Part shown: one piece after another, positions 18,001 to 27,478 of the stretch | How positions within the stretch are numbered: the first letter of the stretch is position 1 | How the letters are laid out: each line of letters opens with the position of its first letter | Assembly: GCA_018004645.1 (NCBI GenBank) | Contig: JAGNBV010000002.1 | Span: 1 to 38,488 of the forward strand | Direction: 5' to 3' | DNA from: Bacteroidales bacterium | Lineage (GTDB): Bacteria; Bacteroidota; Bacteroidia; Bacteroidales; CAIWKO01 | DNA: 38,488 bases | Notes under the pieces: model-generated | What the model saw: only the letters and a program-made list of their open reading frames with translations | Told to the model about the DNA's origin: nothing | The model's database searches: none | Made by a program: the position numbers and the translations under genes

Positions 18001-20794
18001 TGTTGCCAACACGGCTACTCCAACAGGCGACGGTAGTGCCTATTCTGCAAATTCAGTATTTGGCGATGGTACACCATTGGGCAATGGATATGTTGTTTTT
18101 AAAGGTACAGCAAATACGCAATTAGTTACAGGACTTACTAATGGCACTACATATTACTTCAAGATTTTTACCCGCAACGGGACCAACTGGAGTTCCGGCG
18201 TGGAGGTAAATGTAATACCTGCATTATTATCTGCTACAGGGGTTATTTTTAGCGGGGCAAACGCCGTGTCAAATTGTGTGAGTGGTGGTTCAGGAACCTG
18301 GGTTACATCTAATAACTGGTGCGGTGGCGTACTTCCTTCTGCAACAACAATAGCACAATTTGGCGCATTAGGAACAAACACAACCTTATCATTTAATATG
18401 AATACGCCTCCAGCAGGCTCTACTACAATTGGTGCTATTGAATTTTTAAATAGCAACACTATCGACAGGAATTTGATTAATAGCTCGACGACAGTTAACG
18501 GCTCTCTCACTTTGATGGGGGTAGTGGTAAATTCTACATCGAATGTTATTATAAGGAATAACAGTTCAAATTTATTTACGATTACTGGTAATAATAGTAA
18601 TCACATACTTGGTTTGGATCTCGGAAATAATACAAACAACATTATCAATATTGACGGGTCGGGTGGAGTTACCATCAGTGCTATAATTAGCGGCACAGGT
18701 AAGGCCCTTACAAAGGCCGGCACAGGAACCGGTATCTTAATATTGTCAGGCGCCAATACATATTCAGGCGGCACCACCATTACCAGTGGAATCCTGCAAT
18801 TAGGCGCAACCGGTGTTTTAGCCGATGCAGGTGCCATCACTTTAAATGGCGGTACGTTAAGTACAGGCGCTACCACAGGATTTTCAGAAACTGCAGGCAC
18901 CTTGAATTTGAATGCTTCAACAACATCCACCATTGCATTGGGTACAGGAGACCATACGCTTACTTTTGCCAACAGCAGCGGCTTGTCACCCTGGGGAGCC
19001 GGAGCAAGCCTTGTAATTACCGGATGGAACGGTGTTGCAGGACAATCTAATACTGGTGGCGGTAAAATTGTTGTTGGTGTGGGCGGTTTAACCGCACAAC
19101 AATTAGCAAAAATATCATTCTTAGGATATCCGGGCACTCCGGTAATATTAGGAAATGGCGAATTGGTGCCTGCTGCACCGGCAACTTCCACATTCTCCGG
19201 AACAGGAAACTGGAACGATGCAATACGGTGGGATAACGGCATTCCTACTCCAACAACGGATGCATTTATCAATGGATCGTGTACTATGACGAGTGCTGGC
19301 AATTGTAATGATTTAACCATCAACCCGGGAATGGATTTGACGGTTAATGCAGGTCAAACACTTACTGTAAACGGACAATTCCTGATTGCATCAGACGCCA
19401 CCGGCACCGGATCATTTATTGATAATGGTATATTAAGCTACACAGGCAATGTAACTATGCAGCGCTACATGCCAAACAGACTTGGCTATCATTATTATTC
19501 TTCGCCATTCAACGGGGCTCCCATTTCAGAATTTTCCGATGAGATAGGAACAATCATTACAGGCGATCCATATGTCAATAATGATACAACACATACCGTA
19601 ACTCCTTTTCCTAATTTTTACATTTATAATGAAACAAAGCCTTACCCGACTATTTCCGTTGGCTGGGACGCCGCTACTGCTACACTTGAAACCATGAAGG
19701 GCTATTGCATCAACTTCGGAGCATCAACATCACCTGTAACTACCGATGTCAGTGGAACTTTGAACAGTGGACCATACAGCATTGGCGTTACCAACACCAC
19801 GTCGGGCAACCCGGTTTCCGATGGCTGGAACCTTGTAGGAAACCCATACCCATCAGCGATTGACTGGCAGAATTCAGCCTGGACGAAAAATAATGTTACG
19901 GATGGGATCTATTTTTTCAAATCGAATTCGCAATATAAAGGGACATACAGTTCGTTTGTAGGCGGGGTTGGCACAAACGGAGGAACAGGTATCATTCCTT
20001 CCATGCAGGGATTCTTTGTAAAAGCTACAGGGGCCGGCACTCTGGGTGTTACCAATGCCGTCAGGGTACATTCAAATCAAACATTCTATAAGTCAACTGT
20101 AACTTCAAATCCATTATTAAGGCTTAAAGGATATCCCTCAGCGAATCAAGCTACAGGTGATGAAACTGTGATTTATTTTGATCCTCAGGCCACGAATATG
20201 TTTGACGGGAATTACGACGCCTATAAACTTATGAACAATGATGTTGCTTTTCCCAATATTTTTACGAGGGACAGTTCTATGCATGCATTATCTATAAGCG
20301 CCTTGCAGCCGCTTTCTGGCACCGACGTGGTGATACCTCTGGGTTTTATTACCAAAACAAACGGAAGTTTTAAAATTAAAGCAACGGAAATACTTAACTT
20401 CGATCCGTCGCTTCATATTTATCTTGAAGATAACCAGACTTCTACAATTCAGGATCTGACGATTAATCCTGAATACACCTTCACAATTAATGCAAACGCG
20501 CCTCTTTACAGGTTTTTCATCAGGTTCTCGCCTTCCATAATCACGGGTATCGAAACCAGCGGCAGTTCGTTTGTGGATGCCTGGTCGTCGGGAAAGGATA
20601 TCTTTGTCAACTACAGCAACACCGCCTCGCAGAAGGCCGTAGTATCCGTTTATAACATGCTTGGTCAACAGCTCATCACCGATGAAGTGCAGGGCAGCAG
20701 CACCTTCCGTTACACGGTGGGTAAGCCCGGATGTTACATCATCAACGTGATTGGCGGTGGAAACAGTTTCCAGAAAAAAATCATCATCTTGTAA
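15011..20794 (+). CDS. Giant T9SS-secreted multidomain surface protein
   Basis: A 1927-aa secreted protein. Residues 1-27 form a signal peptide. Domains in order: an N-terminal beta-rich region (about 30-160); an Fn3-like module (about 280-380); a lectin/MAM-like beta-sandwich beginning YYHDFGTTP (about 491-650); a choice-of-anchor D/ASPM-SPD2-Hydin-type module (about 654-775, [14 protein letters not shown] to NFDIVGTG); two Cys-bearing Ig-like repeats (about 780-955); an Fn3-like module (about 960-1075); an autotransporter-associated beta-strand repeat (about 1225-1260, [18 protein letters not shown]); a region with [13 protein letters not shown]; and a C-terminal type A sorting domain (about the last 80 residues, [11 protein letters not shown]). 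It should cross the outer membrane by T9SS and be attached to A-LPS or released. No catalytic motif is seen, so an adhesin or matrix role is likely. The next small gene starts 39 bp later. Confidence 0.9.
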   Translation: MKNKHVTFWMKMLVVAAFLVFNGFFGWGTNLIDENIQSWTNHGSYGSYTQVITAGNVIMTQCIVQNTASATGTCTMGRVQMQGSAGVLELPPLSSVGTAEFHLAAGGAGRSIKLQRFNGSTWDDLTTFTNIGTTGATYTYDVNSSSSTTLRLASPSAALYVHDIIITDYVGSGSITLSPTSQSFGPFCNSTTNDITLTYNTTGTVTAPFIQLSNSSGSFASGTTDLVSTVTPGSPNSISASISAAQAAGTAYRVRIVSTDATPVISADNGSNITINDVVTPVVSTSAATLVVNTTAILNGNLTTLGTCPATNEKGFVYSVTSTNNDPLAGGTGVTKIPVAGITTGTYSQGLTSLAPNTGYSYKAYVYDGTSYTYGSVMAFTTLDVASKLALGIAPPSAGNVGVNLTTFTVQAQRPDNTVDAEFVGNITVAKASGPGNISGTLTVAAVNGTATFSAVQFDAAGTYTIIASSGALTTVTSGNIVITLATPVIYYHDFGTTPITTKPYTDVPVTLDANLSNSSWTTSAAAFAGYVGNGGTPSYCLSIANSSGTPTFTLTFNVAPGYEVEISSFDFWRVSSSTGAANWTLTINGTSVGSGSIPTTGALLGQTNVSNTISGLTGTVTVVYTMSGASGSGSSRLDDFRLWGFVTPAPQPEIDIQGNSVSIADGDATPSASDWTDFGSAVVTTGSVDRTFTILNTGVAGLNLTGTPKVAISGTNAADFSVTGTPTSPVSAGGSTTFTVHFVPTAVGVRTATLTIANNDLDENPYNFDIVGTGYIPDCAGTPTAGTAATSVTSATCTTSTNLSLSGQTTDNGITLQWQYYDGSTWQDIVGGTTTPYTVSGIVATTQYRCNVTCTNSALSAVSNTVTVTINAPTGGTTAATVNPVCAGSTTLSLTGATASGVSYNWESSTDGVTYSPTGATTSTYSPNPVIDTWYRCKLTCTASAQNAYSTPLQITMNMTATNVIGTTASIDNLQSQVSWTNQGCYSEILVVASSAVANTATPTGDGSAYSANSVFGDGTPLGNGYVVFKGTANTQLVTGLTNGTTYYFKIFTRNGTNWSSGVEVNVIPALLSATGVIFSGANAVSNCVSGGSGTWVTSNNWCGGVLPSATTIAQFGALGTNTTLSFNMNTPPAGSTTIGAIEFLNSNTIDRNLINSSTTVNGSLTLMGVVVNSTSNVIIRNNSSNLFTITGNNSNHILGLDLGNNTNNIINIDGSGGVTISAIISGTGKALTKAGTGTGILILSGANTYSGGTTITSGILQLGATGVLADAGAITLNGGTLSTGATTGFSETAGTLNLNASTTSTIALGTGDHTLTFANSSGLSPWGAGASLVITGWNGVAGQSNTGGGKIVVGVGGLTAQQLAKISFLGYPGTPVILGNGELVPAAPATSTFSGTGNWNDAIRWDNGIPTPTTDAFINGSCTMTSAGNCNDLTINPGMDLTVNAGQTLTVNGQFLIASDATGTGSFIDNGILSYTGNVTMQRYMPNRLGYHYYSSPFNGAPISEFSDEIGTIITGDPYVNNDTTHTVTPFPNFYIYNETKPYPTISVGWDAATATLETMKGYCINFGASTSPVTTDVSGTLNSGPYSIGVTNTTSGNPVSDGWNLVGNPYPSAIDWQNSAWTKNNVTDGIYFFKSNSQYKGTYSSFVGGVGTNGGTGIIPSMQGFFVKATGAGTLGVTNAVRVHSNQTFYKSTVTSNPLLRLKGYPSANQATGDETVIYFDPQATNMFDGNYDAYKLMNNDVAFPNIFTRDSSMHALSISALQPLSGTDVVIPLGFITKTNGSFKIKATEILNFDPSLHIYLEDNQTSTIQDLTINPEYTFTINANAPLYRFFIRFSPSIITGIETSGSSFVDAWSSGKDIFVNYSNTASQKAVVSVYNMLGQQLITDEVQGSSTFRYTVGKPGCYIINVIGGGNSFQKKIIIL

Positions 20795-20833
20795 GCAGTA
20801 ATGGTAGTAATAAAAAACTAAAAAGCGAAAAAC

Positions 20834-21025
20834 ATGAAAACAACAAAGATAAAAATACTGCTGACCCTGGTTTTTCTGTCGGTTCCCTTATTTATTACTG
20901 AAGTGCTGGCCCAGGCGCCGCCTCCGGCGCCCTCGGGCAACAGTGTGCCCATAAATGGTTTGGGCATACTGGCAGCCCTGGGTATAGGCTATGGAATAAA
21001 GAAACTCAGGGGTAAGAAGAAGTGA
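20834..21025 (+). CDS. 63-aa secreted peptide with PID-CTERM-like tripartite sorting signal
   Basis: A 63-aa protein made almost only of targeting signals. Residues 1-27 form a signal peptide (hydrophobic core LLTLVFLSVPLFI, cleavage after VLA or VLAQ). Then come a Pro-rich linker APPPAPSGNS, the motif VPIN, a glycine-rich membrane helix GLGILAALGIGYGI, and the basic tail KKLRGKKK. The order motif, TM, basic tail is that of LPXTG/PEP-CTERM-type sorting signals and resembles the PID-CTERM class of short Bacteroidota proteins as I remember it, with PIN in place of PID. If both ends are cleaved, only about 14 residues remain. It lies 39 bp after the giant T9SS protein with no terminator between them, so they are probably co-expressed. 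No exosortase gene is visible in the window. Confidence 0.7.
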   Translation: MKTTKIKILLTLVFLSVPLFITEVLAQAPPPAPSGNSVPINGLGILAALGIGYGIKKLRGKKK

Positions 21026-21260
21026 AAAATAAACATTCTGTTGCAGCATACTCAATCGCCCTGTTGCTCGGGCAGGAGGTCAACCGATTTCGCTTTCCCT
21101 TTGCTGAAGGAAGGTTTGGCTATTGTTTACCTCCTCTGGAAAAGGACAACAACCCATCAAAAACAATCATGAATTGATCCGTTTTAAAAATAAAATTATC
21201 AAATACCCCAAATTTTAACAAATAAATATTAATATTTTTCGCTGATGTAAAAAAATACTG

Positions 21261-21268
21261 TACTTTTG
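21261..21268 (+). promoter_or_regulatory. -7 box (TACTTTTG) of the RRM gene
   Basis: TACTTTTG matches TAnnTTTG exactly, 35 bp before the ATG at 21304; the expected start is about 21275, giving a leader of about 30 nt. The -33 position reads TTTC rather than TTTG. The preceding 21026-21260 holds no ORF I can support. Confidence 0.6.
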
Positions 21269-21303
21269 TACGTTAATAACCAATTAAAATTAATTATCGC
21301 ATT

Positions 21304-21615
21304 ATGAAAATTTACGCTGGTAATCTTCATTACGGAATGACTGAAGATGAATTACAAAAAATTTTTGAAGAGTATGGACAAGTAGCTTCGGCTAAGATCA
21401 TCACTGACAAATACTCAGGAAGAAGCAAAGGATTTGGTTTTGTTGAAATGCCTGATGATGGTGAAGCTCAGCAAGCTATTGAAGATCTCAATGGCAAGGA
21501 TGTAAAAGGCAGAAATATCACTGTTAATCAATCAATCGAAAGAAAAGAAGGAGAACACAGAAACAACAGAAGAGATAATTTCAGGAGAAATAATAATTAC
21601 AGGAATAACGAATAA
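21304..21615 (+). CDS. RRM-type RNA-binding protein
   Basis: A 103-aa protein with a single RNA recognition motif. RNP2 is IYAGNL (residues 2-7) and RNP1 is KGFGFVEM (about 40-47), with the aromatic residues that stack on RNA bases. The C-terminal tail of about 25 residues is rich in Arg and Asn (NNRRDNFRRNNNYRNNE), a disordered RNA-binding extension. Such small RRM proteins are common in Bacteroidota and cyanobacteria and are thought to act as RNA chaperones or post-transcriptional regulators. It has its own -7 box and a strong terminator, so it is monocistronic. Confidence 0.95.
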   Translation: MKIYAGNLHYGMTEDELQKIFEEYGQVASAKIITDKYSGRSKGFGFVEMPDDGEAQQAIEDLNGKDVKGRNITVNQSIERKEGEHRNNRRDNFRRNNNYRNNE

Positions 21616-21665
21616 TTATTTTTCTCAGAAACAAATTACTGTTTCGAAAATTTTTTATAATCCAT

Positions 21666-21696
21666 AAACGGCGGCCATCAGGCCGCTGTTTTTTTT
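21666..21696 (+). terminator. Terminator of the RRM gene, shared with the convergent GT2 gene
   Basis: AAACGGCGGCC (21666-21676), loop ATCA, GGCCGCTGTTT (21681-21691): 11 pairs including one G-U, then T run to 21696. It overlaps the stop codon of the minus-strand glycosyltransferase (21695-21697). Read on the minus strand the hairpin is followed by a weaker T-rich run, so it may act in both directions. Confidence 0.88.
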
Positions 21697-22951
21697 ACCA
21701 GGTCATGACTTTTCCGTATGCATAGAACCAGTTGACCACCTGGTGTTTTTTCCGGTAATTATTTTCGATGGTTGAAAGCAAGTCCCTGAGTTTATCCAGC
21801 ACTTCAACAGGCGAGGTGTCGAAATGCAAATCGCCGGCTGCATGCAATATTTGTCCGGCTTCCTCCTGGTGAAAGAGCCTTAAATATTCCACAAGGTATT
21901 TCATTTCGTTTTCTGAGACACTTTGCCTTGACTTAAGAAATTGCAATATCCTCAACCCATCAACTTTTTCGGCACAAGCCCTGATAAATTTGTTTTTTTC
22001 TTTAAAGTTTTCCCGCAGTGGCGTCCAGATATTTTTGGTCAGAAATGTCTTTTCGAGAAAAGTGTCCATGGGTGTTGGCACGTCGGAAGAAAAGAGGTCT
22101 TTAAAAAGATGAAAGGTGCGTTTTACCTCATCAAACAGTTGCCAGGCATACATTGGATAACTGTTCCAATCGCTTTGTACCCCTTTGATGAGAGCCGGGC
22201 CGGTGCCGAAAAACACCCTGTCGGAATAGCGGGTGGCAGGAAAAGTTTGTTCTTCGTTCCATACAATAATGTCGCCGTACTTTCTTAATTTCTGTAAAAA
22301 ATAAAAATCCTCGCCGCTGAGTTTTGGCGCAATGCCGCCGATGGCGCGGTATGCATGCACGGGCACAGCCATCGACGAGCCGATAGCCGTGAAACAATAG
22401 GGATTTTTAATCCGCCACAGGTTGATGGCATAATAGCGCATATATATTTCGTAACGAAGCATCGCACGGTCGAGGGTGGCGTCGCCGGTAAGCCTGTGAT
22501 AATAGGGCAGGGCAAGGGCTGTGGCTTTTTTATGTTTGTGAAAACTATGAACCACCGACCGGCAAAAGTCAGGGTTGAACACGGTGTCGGCATCCATGCT
22601 CAGGATAATATCGCCTGCCGATGCAATGCCCGAGATATAATCCATGGTAACTTTGCGTGCCCAGCCTACGCCATGTTTTTTGCCCTTCCATCCAAGGCCT
22701 GCTGAGGATTTGTCGATAATATGTATCGGGAAATTTTTATAGCTCCGCAGGAATTCCAGGGTACGCGCATTATCTTCACAGATAGTTTTTTTTTCAGGAT
22801 GCTCCCGGTAATTTTCGGGTTGGTTAATACAAATAACCACATCAAGGTTGTCATAGGTCTGTTTCTCAATACTGGCAAGGCAGGAGGGGAGCCATTCCGA
22901 TTCGTTCATGACAGGTATGGCAAAAAAAATTTGTGGTTTTGGGCTCAACAT
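21695..22951 (-). CDS. Glycosyltransferase family 2 (GT-A)
   Basis: A 418-aa GT2-type transferase. The N terminus IFFAIPVMNESEWLPSCLAS is the standard GT-A nucleotide-binding start. LSMDADTVF holds the DxD metal-binding motif (about residues 119-121), and LSGEDFYFLQKL supplies the catalytic acidic residues (GED). The C-terminal about 150 residues are variable and carry no clear membrane helix, so the enzyme is probably cytoplasmic or peripheral. The donor and acceptor are unknown. It is the only gene on the minus strand in the central part of the window, divergent from the OPT transporter and convergent with the RRM gene. Confidence 0.88.
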   Translation of the reverse strand: MLSPKPQIFFAIPVMNESEWLPSCLASIEKQTYDNLDVVICINQPENYREHPEKKTICEDNARTLEFLRSYKNFPIHIIDKSSAGLGWKGKKHGVGWARKVTMDYISGIASAGDIILSMDADTVFNPDFCRSVVHSFHKHKKATALALPYYHRLTGDATLDRAMLRYEIYMRYYAINLWRIKNPYCFTAIGSSMAVPVHAYRAIGGIAPKLSGEDFYFLQKLRKYGDIIVWNEEQTFPATRYSDRVFFGTGPALIKGVQSDWNSYPMYAWQLFDEVKRTFHLFKDLFSSDVPTPMDTFLEKTFLTKNIWTPLRENFKEKNKFIRACAEKVDGLRILQFLKSRQSVSENEMKYLVEYLRLFHQEEAGQILHAAGDLHFDTSPVEVLDKLRDLLSTIENNYRKKHQVVNWFYAYGKVMTW

Positions 22952-23014
22952 AAGGGCAAAGGAAAAAAATATTCCGCTATAAGCAAAAAATACTGTTAAT
23001 AATTCAAAAATGTT

Positions 23015-23022
23015 TATACTTG
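23015..23022 (+). promoter_or_regulatory. Possible -7 box (TATACTTG) of the OPT transporter gene
   Basis: TATACTTG differs by one base from TAnnTTTG and lies 22 bp before the preferred ATG at 23044. No TTTG -33 box was found, so support is weak. Confidence 0.3.
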
Positions 23023-23043
23023 TACAAATTAATAATTCGGAAA

Positions 23044-25119
23044 ATGAGCGACACCAAGAAATTTATTCCTTTTGTTTCGGCCGAAACCAACATGAAAGAG
23101 TTTACCCTGAGGGCAGTATTGCTGGGTGTTTTGATGGCTATGATCATGGGTGCCGCTAATGCCTATCTGGGTTTAAAGGCCGGCATGACCATTGCGGCAA
23201 CCTATACAACGGCGGTGCTGGGAATGGCTGTACTGAAAGCTTTTAAAGGCACCATACTTGAAGAAAATGCCGCACGAACCATCGGCTCTATTGGCGGCAA
23301 CATTGCAACGGGAGCCATTTTTACGTTGCCTGCCTTTTTTATTGCTTCGGTATGGACACCGTTTTATTCGGTTTCGCACTATCTTATAGCCATTGTGATA
23401 CTTGCTTCCGCAGGTATCCTGGGCATTATGTTTACTACCTTGCTGCGCAGGGTGCTGGTTGAGGATGCCGACTTGCCGTTTCCCGAATCCGTGGCGGCGG
23501 CCGAGATACATAAATCGGGCAGGGGCGGATCGGGAGGATCAAAATTTTTGCTGTGGGGTATGGGCATTGGCGCATTCTTTACAGCTTTGGTAGAATTCAA
23601 AATTATTGCCGCCACCTGGCAGAAAATCGTTTCATTTTCAAAAGGCGCCATTTTGTTGCGTTCCCCTGGAATGGCCCCTGCGTATTTTGGTGTGGGTTAC
23701 ATCATCGGACCAAAACTCGGCGCTATTAACTTCAGCGGCGGACTGCTTGCCTGGGGCTTGATGGCACCGGTAATAGCTTACTTCATCAATTACAATGATG
23801 CCGCCGCAGTCAGCGACTGGGCTGTTGAAATAACGCGTGTATGGAAGGCTTATGTCCGGTACATTGCTATCGGGGGTATGCTCGTAGGATCGTTCTATAC
23901 CTTGTATAATATGCGCAAAAGCTTGTTCAGCGGCATACAGCGTTCGTTTGCCAACCTGAAAAAATCATCTGCAGATTCGGGACAACTCCTGCGCACCGAA
24001 AAAGATATTAATATGCGCTGGTCGTTGATAGTGATAGGTATCATCATGCTCATCATGTTTCTGGTGTTCCACTATTTTGCCGGCGATCCGATGGCTGCCG
24101 GTATTGCCACCATCGTGATGTTGTTCATGGGATTTGTGTTTGCTGCCGTTTCGGGCTATCTTGTCGGCATTATCGGCGTTAGCAACAATCCGACCAGCGG
24201 ACTTACTGTTTCGGTGCTGATCATAGCAGCTCTGTTGATGGTGGCGTTAGGCATGCGTGGCCAGGCGGGACTGGCTGCCGTGTTAGGCATTGCCGCATTC
24301 ACCTGTACATCGGTATCGGTGGCAGGGGAGATGATGCAGGATTTGAAAGCCGGCCATATTCTCGGGTGTACCCCTTGGCGTATGCAGCTCGGCGACGTGT
24401 TTGGCGTGGTGGCGGCATCGACAATTATGTTTCTTATTCTCACCCTGCTGCACCTTGGCGATATTAAAGATGTTGTCGGCAAAAAAATTGAAAAACTCGA
24501 AAGCGAAAACGTTACTGTGGTGCAATATCAGGGAGAAAACCCTGCATTAAAAAATTCAACCTATACGATAGCCGACATAAAAGCCATGTCACCGGAACAG
24601 CAAAACGATGTTTTGGCGGCCAATGCCGGTTTTGGCGGCGAAAAACTCCCCGCTCCGCAGGCAAGCCTCATGGCCGTGGTGGCTAAAGGTATTGTGGATA
24701 TGAAAATGGAACTTATTCTGATTATTGTGGGTATGTTTATGGGCATAGCGCTGATTTTAATGCAGGTAAAAAGCCCCATGCTCATCAGTGTGGGCATGTA
24801 TCTGCCCATTGATACGTCTTTCGCGATTTTCTTAGGCGGTGTCATGAAAGCTATTACAGACACCTATGTGAAAAAGAGGGGATACACTGAGGCGCAAAAA
24901 GAAAAAATTAATAACACCGGTGTCCTTCTGTCATCGGGACTGATTGCGGGAGAAGCGTTGATGGGACTGTTGTTTGCAGGCCTTGCTTTTGCCGAAATAA
25001 AGATGTTTAAAATGTTTGAAAACCCTTCTTTTTTGGGCAGCCTGATAGCGATGGGGATTATTGGCCTGGTGCTGATCAGATTTTCCTTAGGCGAAAAAAT
25101 TAATAATGTAAAAAAATAA
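23044..25119 (+). CDS. OPT family oligopeptide transporter
   Basis: A 691-aa polytopic membrane protein of about 15 hydrophobic segments. Its opening EFTLRAVLLGVLMAMIMGAA followed by NAYLGLKAGMTIAATYTTAV is the OPT-family signature, and later blocks include EENAARTIGSIGGN and VSNNPTSGLTVSVL. OPT proteins use the proton gradient to import small peptides or metal chelates. The open frame extends to a TTG at 23020, but the ATG at 23044 (MSDTKKFIPF) is the likely start because the TTG version adds eight non-conserved residues. A loop of about 70 residues (around 480-550) separates the last membrane bundles. The downstream cupin starts 5 bp later. The substrate is unproven; an Asp/Glu-releasing peptidase occurs upstream in the window. 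Confidence 0.92.
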   Translation: MSDTKKFIPFVSAETNMKEFTLRAVLLGVLMAMIMGAANAYLGLKAGMTIAATYTTAVLGMAVLKAFKGTILEENAARTIGSIGGNIATGAIFTLPAFFIASVWTPFYSVSHYLIAIVILASAGILGIMFTTLLRRVLVEDADLPFPESVAAAEIHKSGRGGSGGSKFLLWGMGIGAFFTALVEFKIIAATWQKIVSFSKGAILLRSPGMAPAYFGVGYIIGPKLGAINFSGGLLAWGLMAPVIAYFINYNDAAAVSDWAVEITRVWKAYVRYIAIGGMLVGSFYTLYNMRKSLFSGIQRSFANLKKSSADSGQLLRTEKDINMRWSLIVIGIIMLIMFLVFHYFAGDPMAAGIATIVMLFMGFVFAAVSGYLVGIIGVSNNPTSGLTVSVLIIAALLMVALGMRGQAGLAAVLGIAAFTCTSVSVAGEMMQDLKAGHILGCTPWRMQLGDVFGVVAASTIMFLILTLLHLGDIKDVVGKKIEKLESENVTVVQYQGENPALKNSTYTIADIKAMSPEQQNDVLAANAGFGGEKLPAPQASLMAVVAKGIVDMKMELILIIVGMFMGIALILMQVKSPMLISVGMYLPIDTSFAIFLGGVMKAITDTYVKKRGYTEAQKEKINNTGVLLSSGLIAGEALMGLLFAGLAFAEIKMFKMFENPSFLGSLIAMGIIGLVLIRFSLGEKINNVKK

Positions 25120-25124
25120 ATTTT

Positions 25125-25454
25125 ATGGAACCTAATGAACTGGAACGTGGGAAAGTTTTTTCCTTTCCCGAAATTGTCGATTACGCCGGTGGAGCTGTGG
25201 TGAGCCGCACCATTATCAAGAGACCTTTGGGTACTGTTACGGTTTTTTCTTTCGACAAAGGCGAAGGATTAAGCGAACATACGGCGGCTTTTGATGCGTT
25301 GGTGAATATAGTGGATGGCACCGCTGATATCATCATAAACGGCAAATCGAACATCCTGCATGCAGGGCAATTCATCATCATGCCGGCCAATATTCCGCAT
25401 GCCGTGAAAGCTGTGGAAAAGTTTAAAATGGTGCTGGTGATGATTAAAAGCTGA
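25125..25454 (+). CDS. Small cupin-domain protein
   Basis: A 109-aa single-domain cupin. Motif 1 is degenerate: GLSEHTAAFDALVNIVDG keeps only one His of the usual H-x-H pair. Motif 2 retains the Pro and His in IIMPANIPHAVKAV. Metal binding is therefore possible but incomplete, and the function may be ligand sensing rather than catalysis. The ATG follows the OPT stop by 5 bp, so the two form an operon. Similar cupins are common in Bacteroidota and have no established role. Confidence 0.85.
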   Translation: MEPNELERGKVFSFPEIVDYAGGAVVSRTIIKRPLGTVTVFSFDKGEGLSEHTAAFDALVNIVDGTADIIINGKSNILHAGQFIIMPANIPHAVKAVEKFKMVLVMIKS

Positions 25455-25536
25455 GAGTTTGTTTTTTTACAACTTGTATTTTTATTCACGTCAAAAATTG
25501 ATGATACCGTTTTTGAACAGGTATTCTTAAGAAAAA

Positions 25537-27267
25537 ATGTACAAAAAAAAACTGAGCAATAAATGGCTTAAATCGTCTGTTTTGGGCTGCCTGTGGGCAT
25601 CTGCCGAAATAGTACTGGGAAGCTTTTTACACAATCTGAAGATACCTTTCACGGGAAATATTTTGACGGCTATTGGCATTGTATTGTTGATTTCCGTTGC
25701 TCATATCTGGAAAGAAAAAGGATTGTTCTGGCGGTCGGGTATTGTCTGCGCCCTCATGAAATCCATATCGCCCAGCGCAGTGATCTTTGGTCCTATGATC
25801 GCCATTCTTACCGAAGCCCTTGCTATGGAGCTGGTAGTCCGCATTTTTCGCAGAAATATTTTTTCTTTTTTATTGGCAGGAATTTTTGCCATGGTGTCGA
25901 ACCTGATTTTTATCATATTTAATTATGTTATAATTTATGGCACCAGCATCCTTGACCTTTATAAAAACCTGACAGAATTTGCCACAAGGCAATTGCATTT
26001 ATCGGGTGATATTTATTGGATGCCTTTATTCCTGCTTATTTGTCTTTTTGTGTTTATGGGGCTTATCGCTGCCGTTTTCGGAATTTATATCGGCCGAAAA
26101 GCTGCTGCACAACCCGTAAAAACCGAAAGTCTTTCGGTGAAACAGGTGCTGGATATAAAATCAAAAAAACACGACACTTCCTTTGCTTTTTCATATTACT
26201 GGCTTGCTTTTAATATGGTGGCATTGATTGCTGTGCTGGCACTGATGAGTTTTACACCTTATTATTATTGGGTGTCAGCAGGATGTATAGTTTTGGCCGT
26301 GTGGTTTATTCGCTACAAACGCGCTCTCAGAATGCTTGCCAAGCCTACATTCTGGATTACATTTTTCCTGTTGACTATGATTTCTGCCTTTATTTTATAC
26401 GAATTAAAAAATTCTGAAAAAGGATTTGTTGACGGCATCCTGATAGGATTAGAAATGAATTTCAGGGCTTTGGTTGTTATCATAGGATTTATGGCTATAG
26501 GCACAGAATTGAGAAACCCCGGATTCAGAAAAATATTTGTCAATTCGAGGTTTTGGCAGTTGCCGCTGGCGCTGGAGGTTGCCTTTGATACGCTACCCCT
26601 TATGATTGCCAACCTGCCCCGTGTCAGGGATGTTTTCAAAAAACCCGCGGCGATATTTCGCATACTGGTTGCCCAGGCCGATTTCTGGCTCGAAAAAACA
26701 GAGTTGAAATTAAATGACAGAAAAAATGTAATCATTATCAGTGGTTCGGAAAAAACAGGAAAATCCACATTGTTGCAAAAAATCGTGGAATGTCTTGAGA
26801 TGAAACACCTTAAAGCAGGTGGGTTCCTGTCAACGTCGGTATTTGAAAACGGCCTGCACACGGGATATGACATTGTTGACCTGAAGGATTATTCAAAAAA
26901 GATTTTGTCCCGGATTTATGGCGATGAAACCATGGCTAAAGTAGGAACTTTTTATTTCAGACCTGATGGCATTGACTTTGGCAATGAGCTGTTAACATTG
27001 AAAAATTTAAGCCATGCCGATTTTGTTGTTATTGATGAAATAGGGCCATGGGAATTGAAAAACCAGGGATGGGCGAAGGGGTTGTCAAGCCTCGTCAGGT
27101 ATTGGGAAAAACCAATAATTTTGGTAGTCCGCGAAAGCATTGTGGACAAAGTCATTGAAAACTGGTCGCTCAAAGAACCGCTGATAGCTGATTCAAAAAA
27201 TTGCGATATAAATTTTATATGCAATCATGTAATTTCCATATTAAGATTGCAAAAAGTAGGAAGCTGA
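25537..27267 (+). CDS. ECF-like membrane protein fused to THEP1-type NTPase
   Basis: A 576-aa fusion. Residues about 1-190 contain five or six TM helices resembling a substrate-binding (S-like) membrane component. Residues about 215-380 contain further helices, then GLEMNFRALVVIIGFMAIGT and a cytoplasmic stretch with LPLMIANLPRVRDVF, resembling the EcfT/CbiQ coupling protein. Residues about 395-576 are a P-loop NTPase of the THEP1 (NTPase_1) family: Walker A GSEKTGKST (403-411), Walker B VVIDEIGPWEL (about 499-509), and the family-typical KAGGFLSTSVFENGLHTGYD. There is no ABC signature motif. It could be a single-chain transporter with an unusual NTPase, or an NTP-dependent sensor. The position just upstream of a molybdoenzyme operon suggests a link to molybdate, cofactor or precursor uptake; this is inference. 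Confidence 0.75.
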   Translation: MYKKKLSNKWLKSSVLGCLWASAEIVLGSFLHNLKIPFTGNILTAIGIVLLISVAHIWKEKGLFWRSGIVCALMKSISPSAVIFGPMIAILTEALAMELVVRIFRRNIFSFLLAGIFAMVSNLIFIIFNYVIIYGTSILDLYKNLTEFATRQLHLSGDIYWMPLFLLICLFVFMGLIAAVFGIYIGRKAAAQPVKTESLSVKQVLDIKSKKHDTSFAFSYYWLAFNMVALIAVLALMSFTPYYYWVSAGCIVLAVWFIRYKRALRMLAKPTFWITFFLLTMISAFILYELKNSEKGFVDGILIGLEMNFRALVVIIGFMAIGTELRNPGFRKIFVNSRFWQLPLALEVAFDTLPLMIANLPRVRDVFKKPAAIFRILVAQADFWLEKTELKLNDRKNVIIISGSEKTGKSTLLQKIVECLEMKHLKAGGFLSTSVFENGLHTGYDIVDLKDYSKKILSRIYGDETMAKVGTFYFRPDGIDFGNELLTLKNLSHADFVVIDEIGPWELKNQGWAKGLSSLVRYWEKPIILVVRESIVDKVIENWSLKEPLIADSKNCDINFICNHVISILRLQKVGS

Positions 27268-27335
27268 TACGTTTTCAGATTATAAAATTCTAACCACGAT
27301 TTTTCAAATATAAAATTTAGAACCAAAATAATAAT

Positions 27336-27343
27336 TACTTTTG
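27336..27343 (+). promoter_or_regulatory. -7 box (TACTTTTG) of the aldehyde oxidoreductase operon
   Basis: TACTTTTG is an exact TAnnTTTG match in the 211-bp gap between the NTPase fusion and the aldehyde dehydrogenase. Transcription would start near 27350, giving an unusually long leader of about 130 nt. The -33 half is poor. It is the only clear promoter element before the eight-gene run. Confidence 0.5.
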
Positions 27344-27478
27344 TTTTGGATATGCAAACAAATTCATATCGAATATCAGAAATTTTCAGTTTTGTTGGTG
27401 AAGGGTACTGTGATTATATATGGTGTCTTCTAAACTGAGCTATGACAAAAGGAAATAAATGAAAAATGAACAATAAAG

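Noticed and set aside
18601-19323. 240-codon open frame on the minus strand inside the T9SS gene
   Set aside because: Pro/Val-rich shadow of Thr/Gly-rich coding sequence on the plus strand; no start signal or domain.
25125-25454. Metal-dependent dioxygenase from the cupin fold
   Set aside because: Cupin motif 1 lacks the H-x-H pair, so an enzymatic role cannot be supported.
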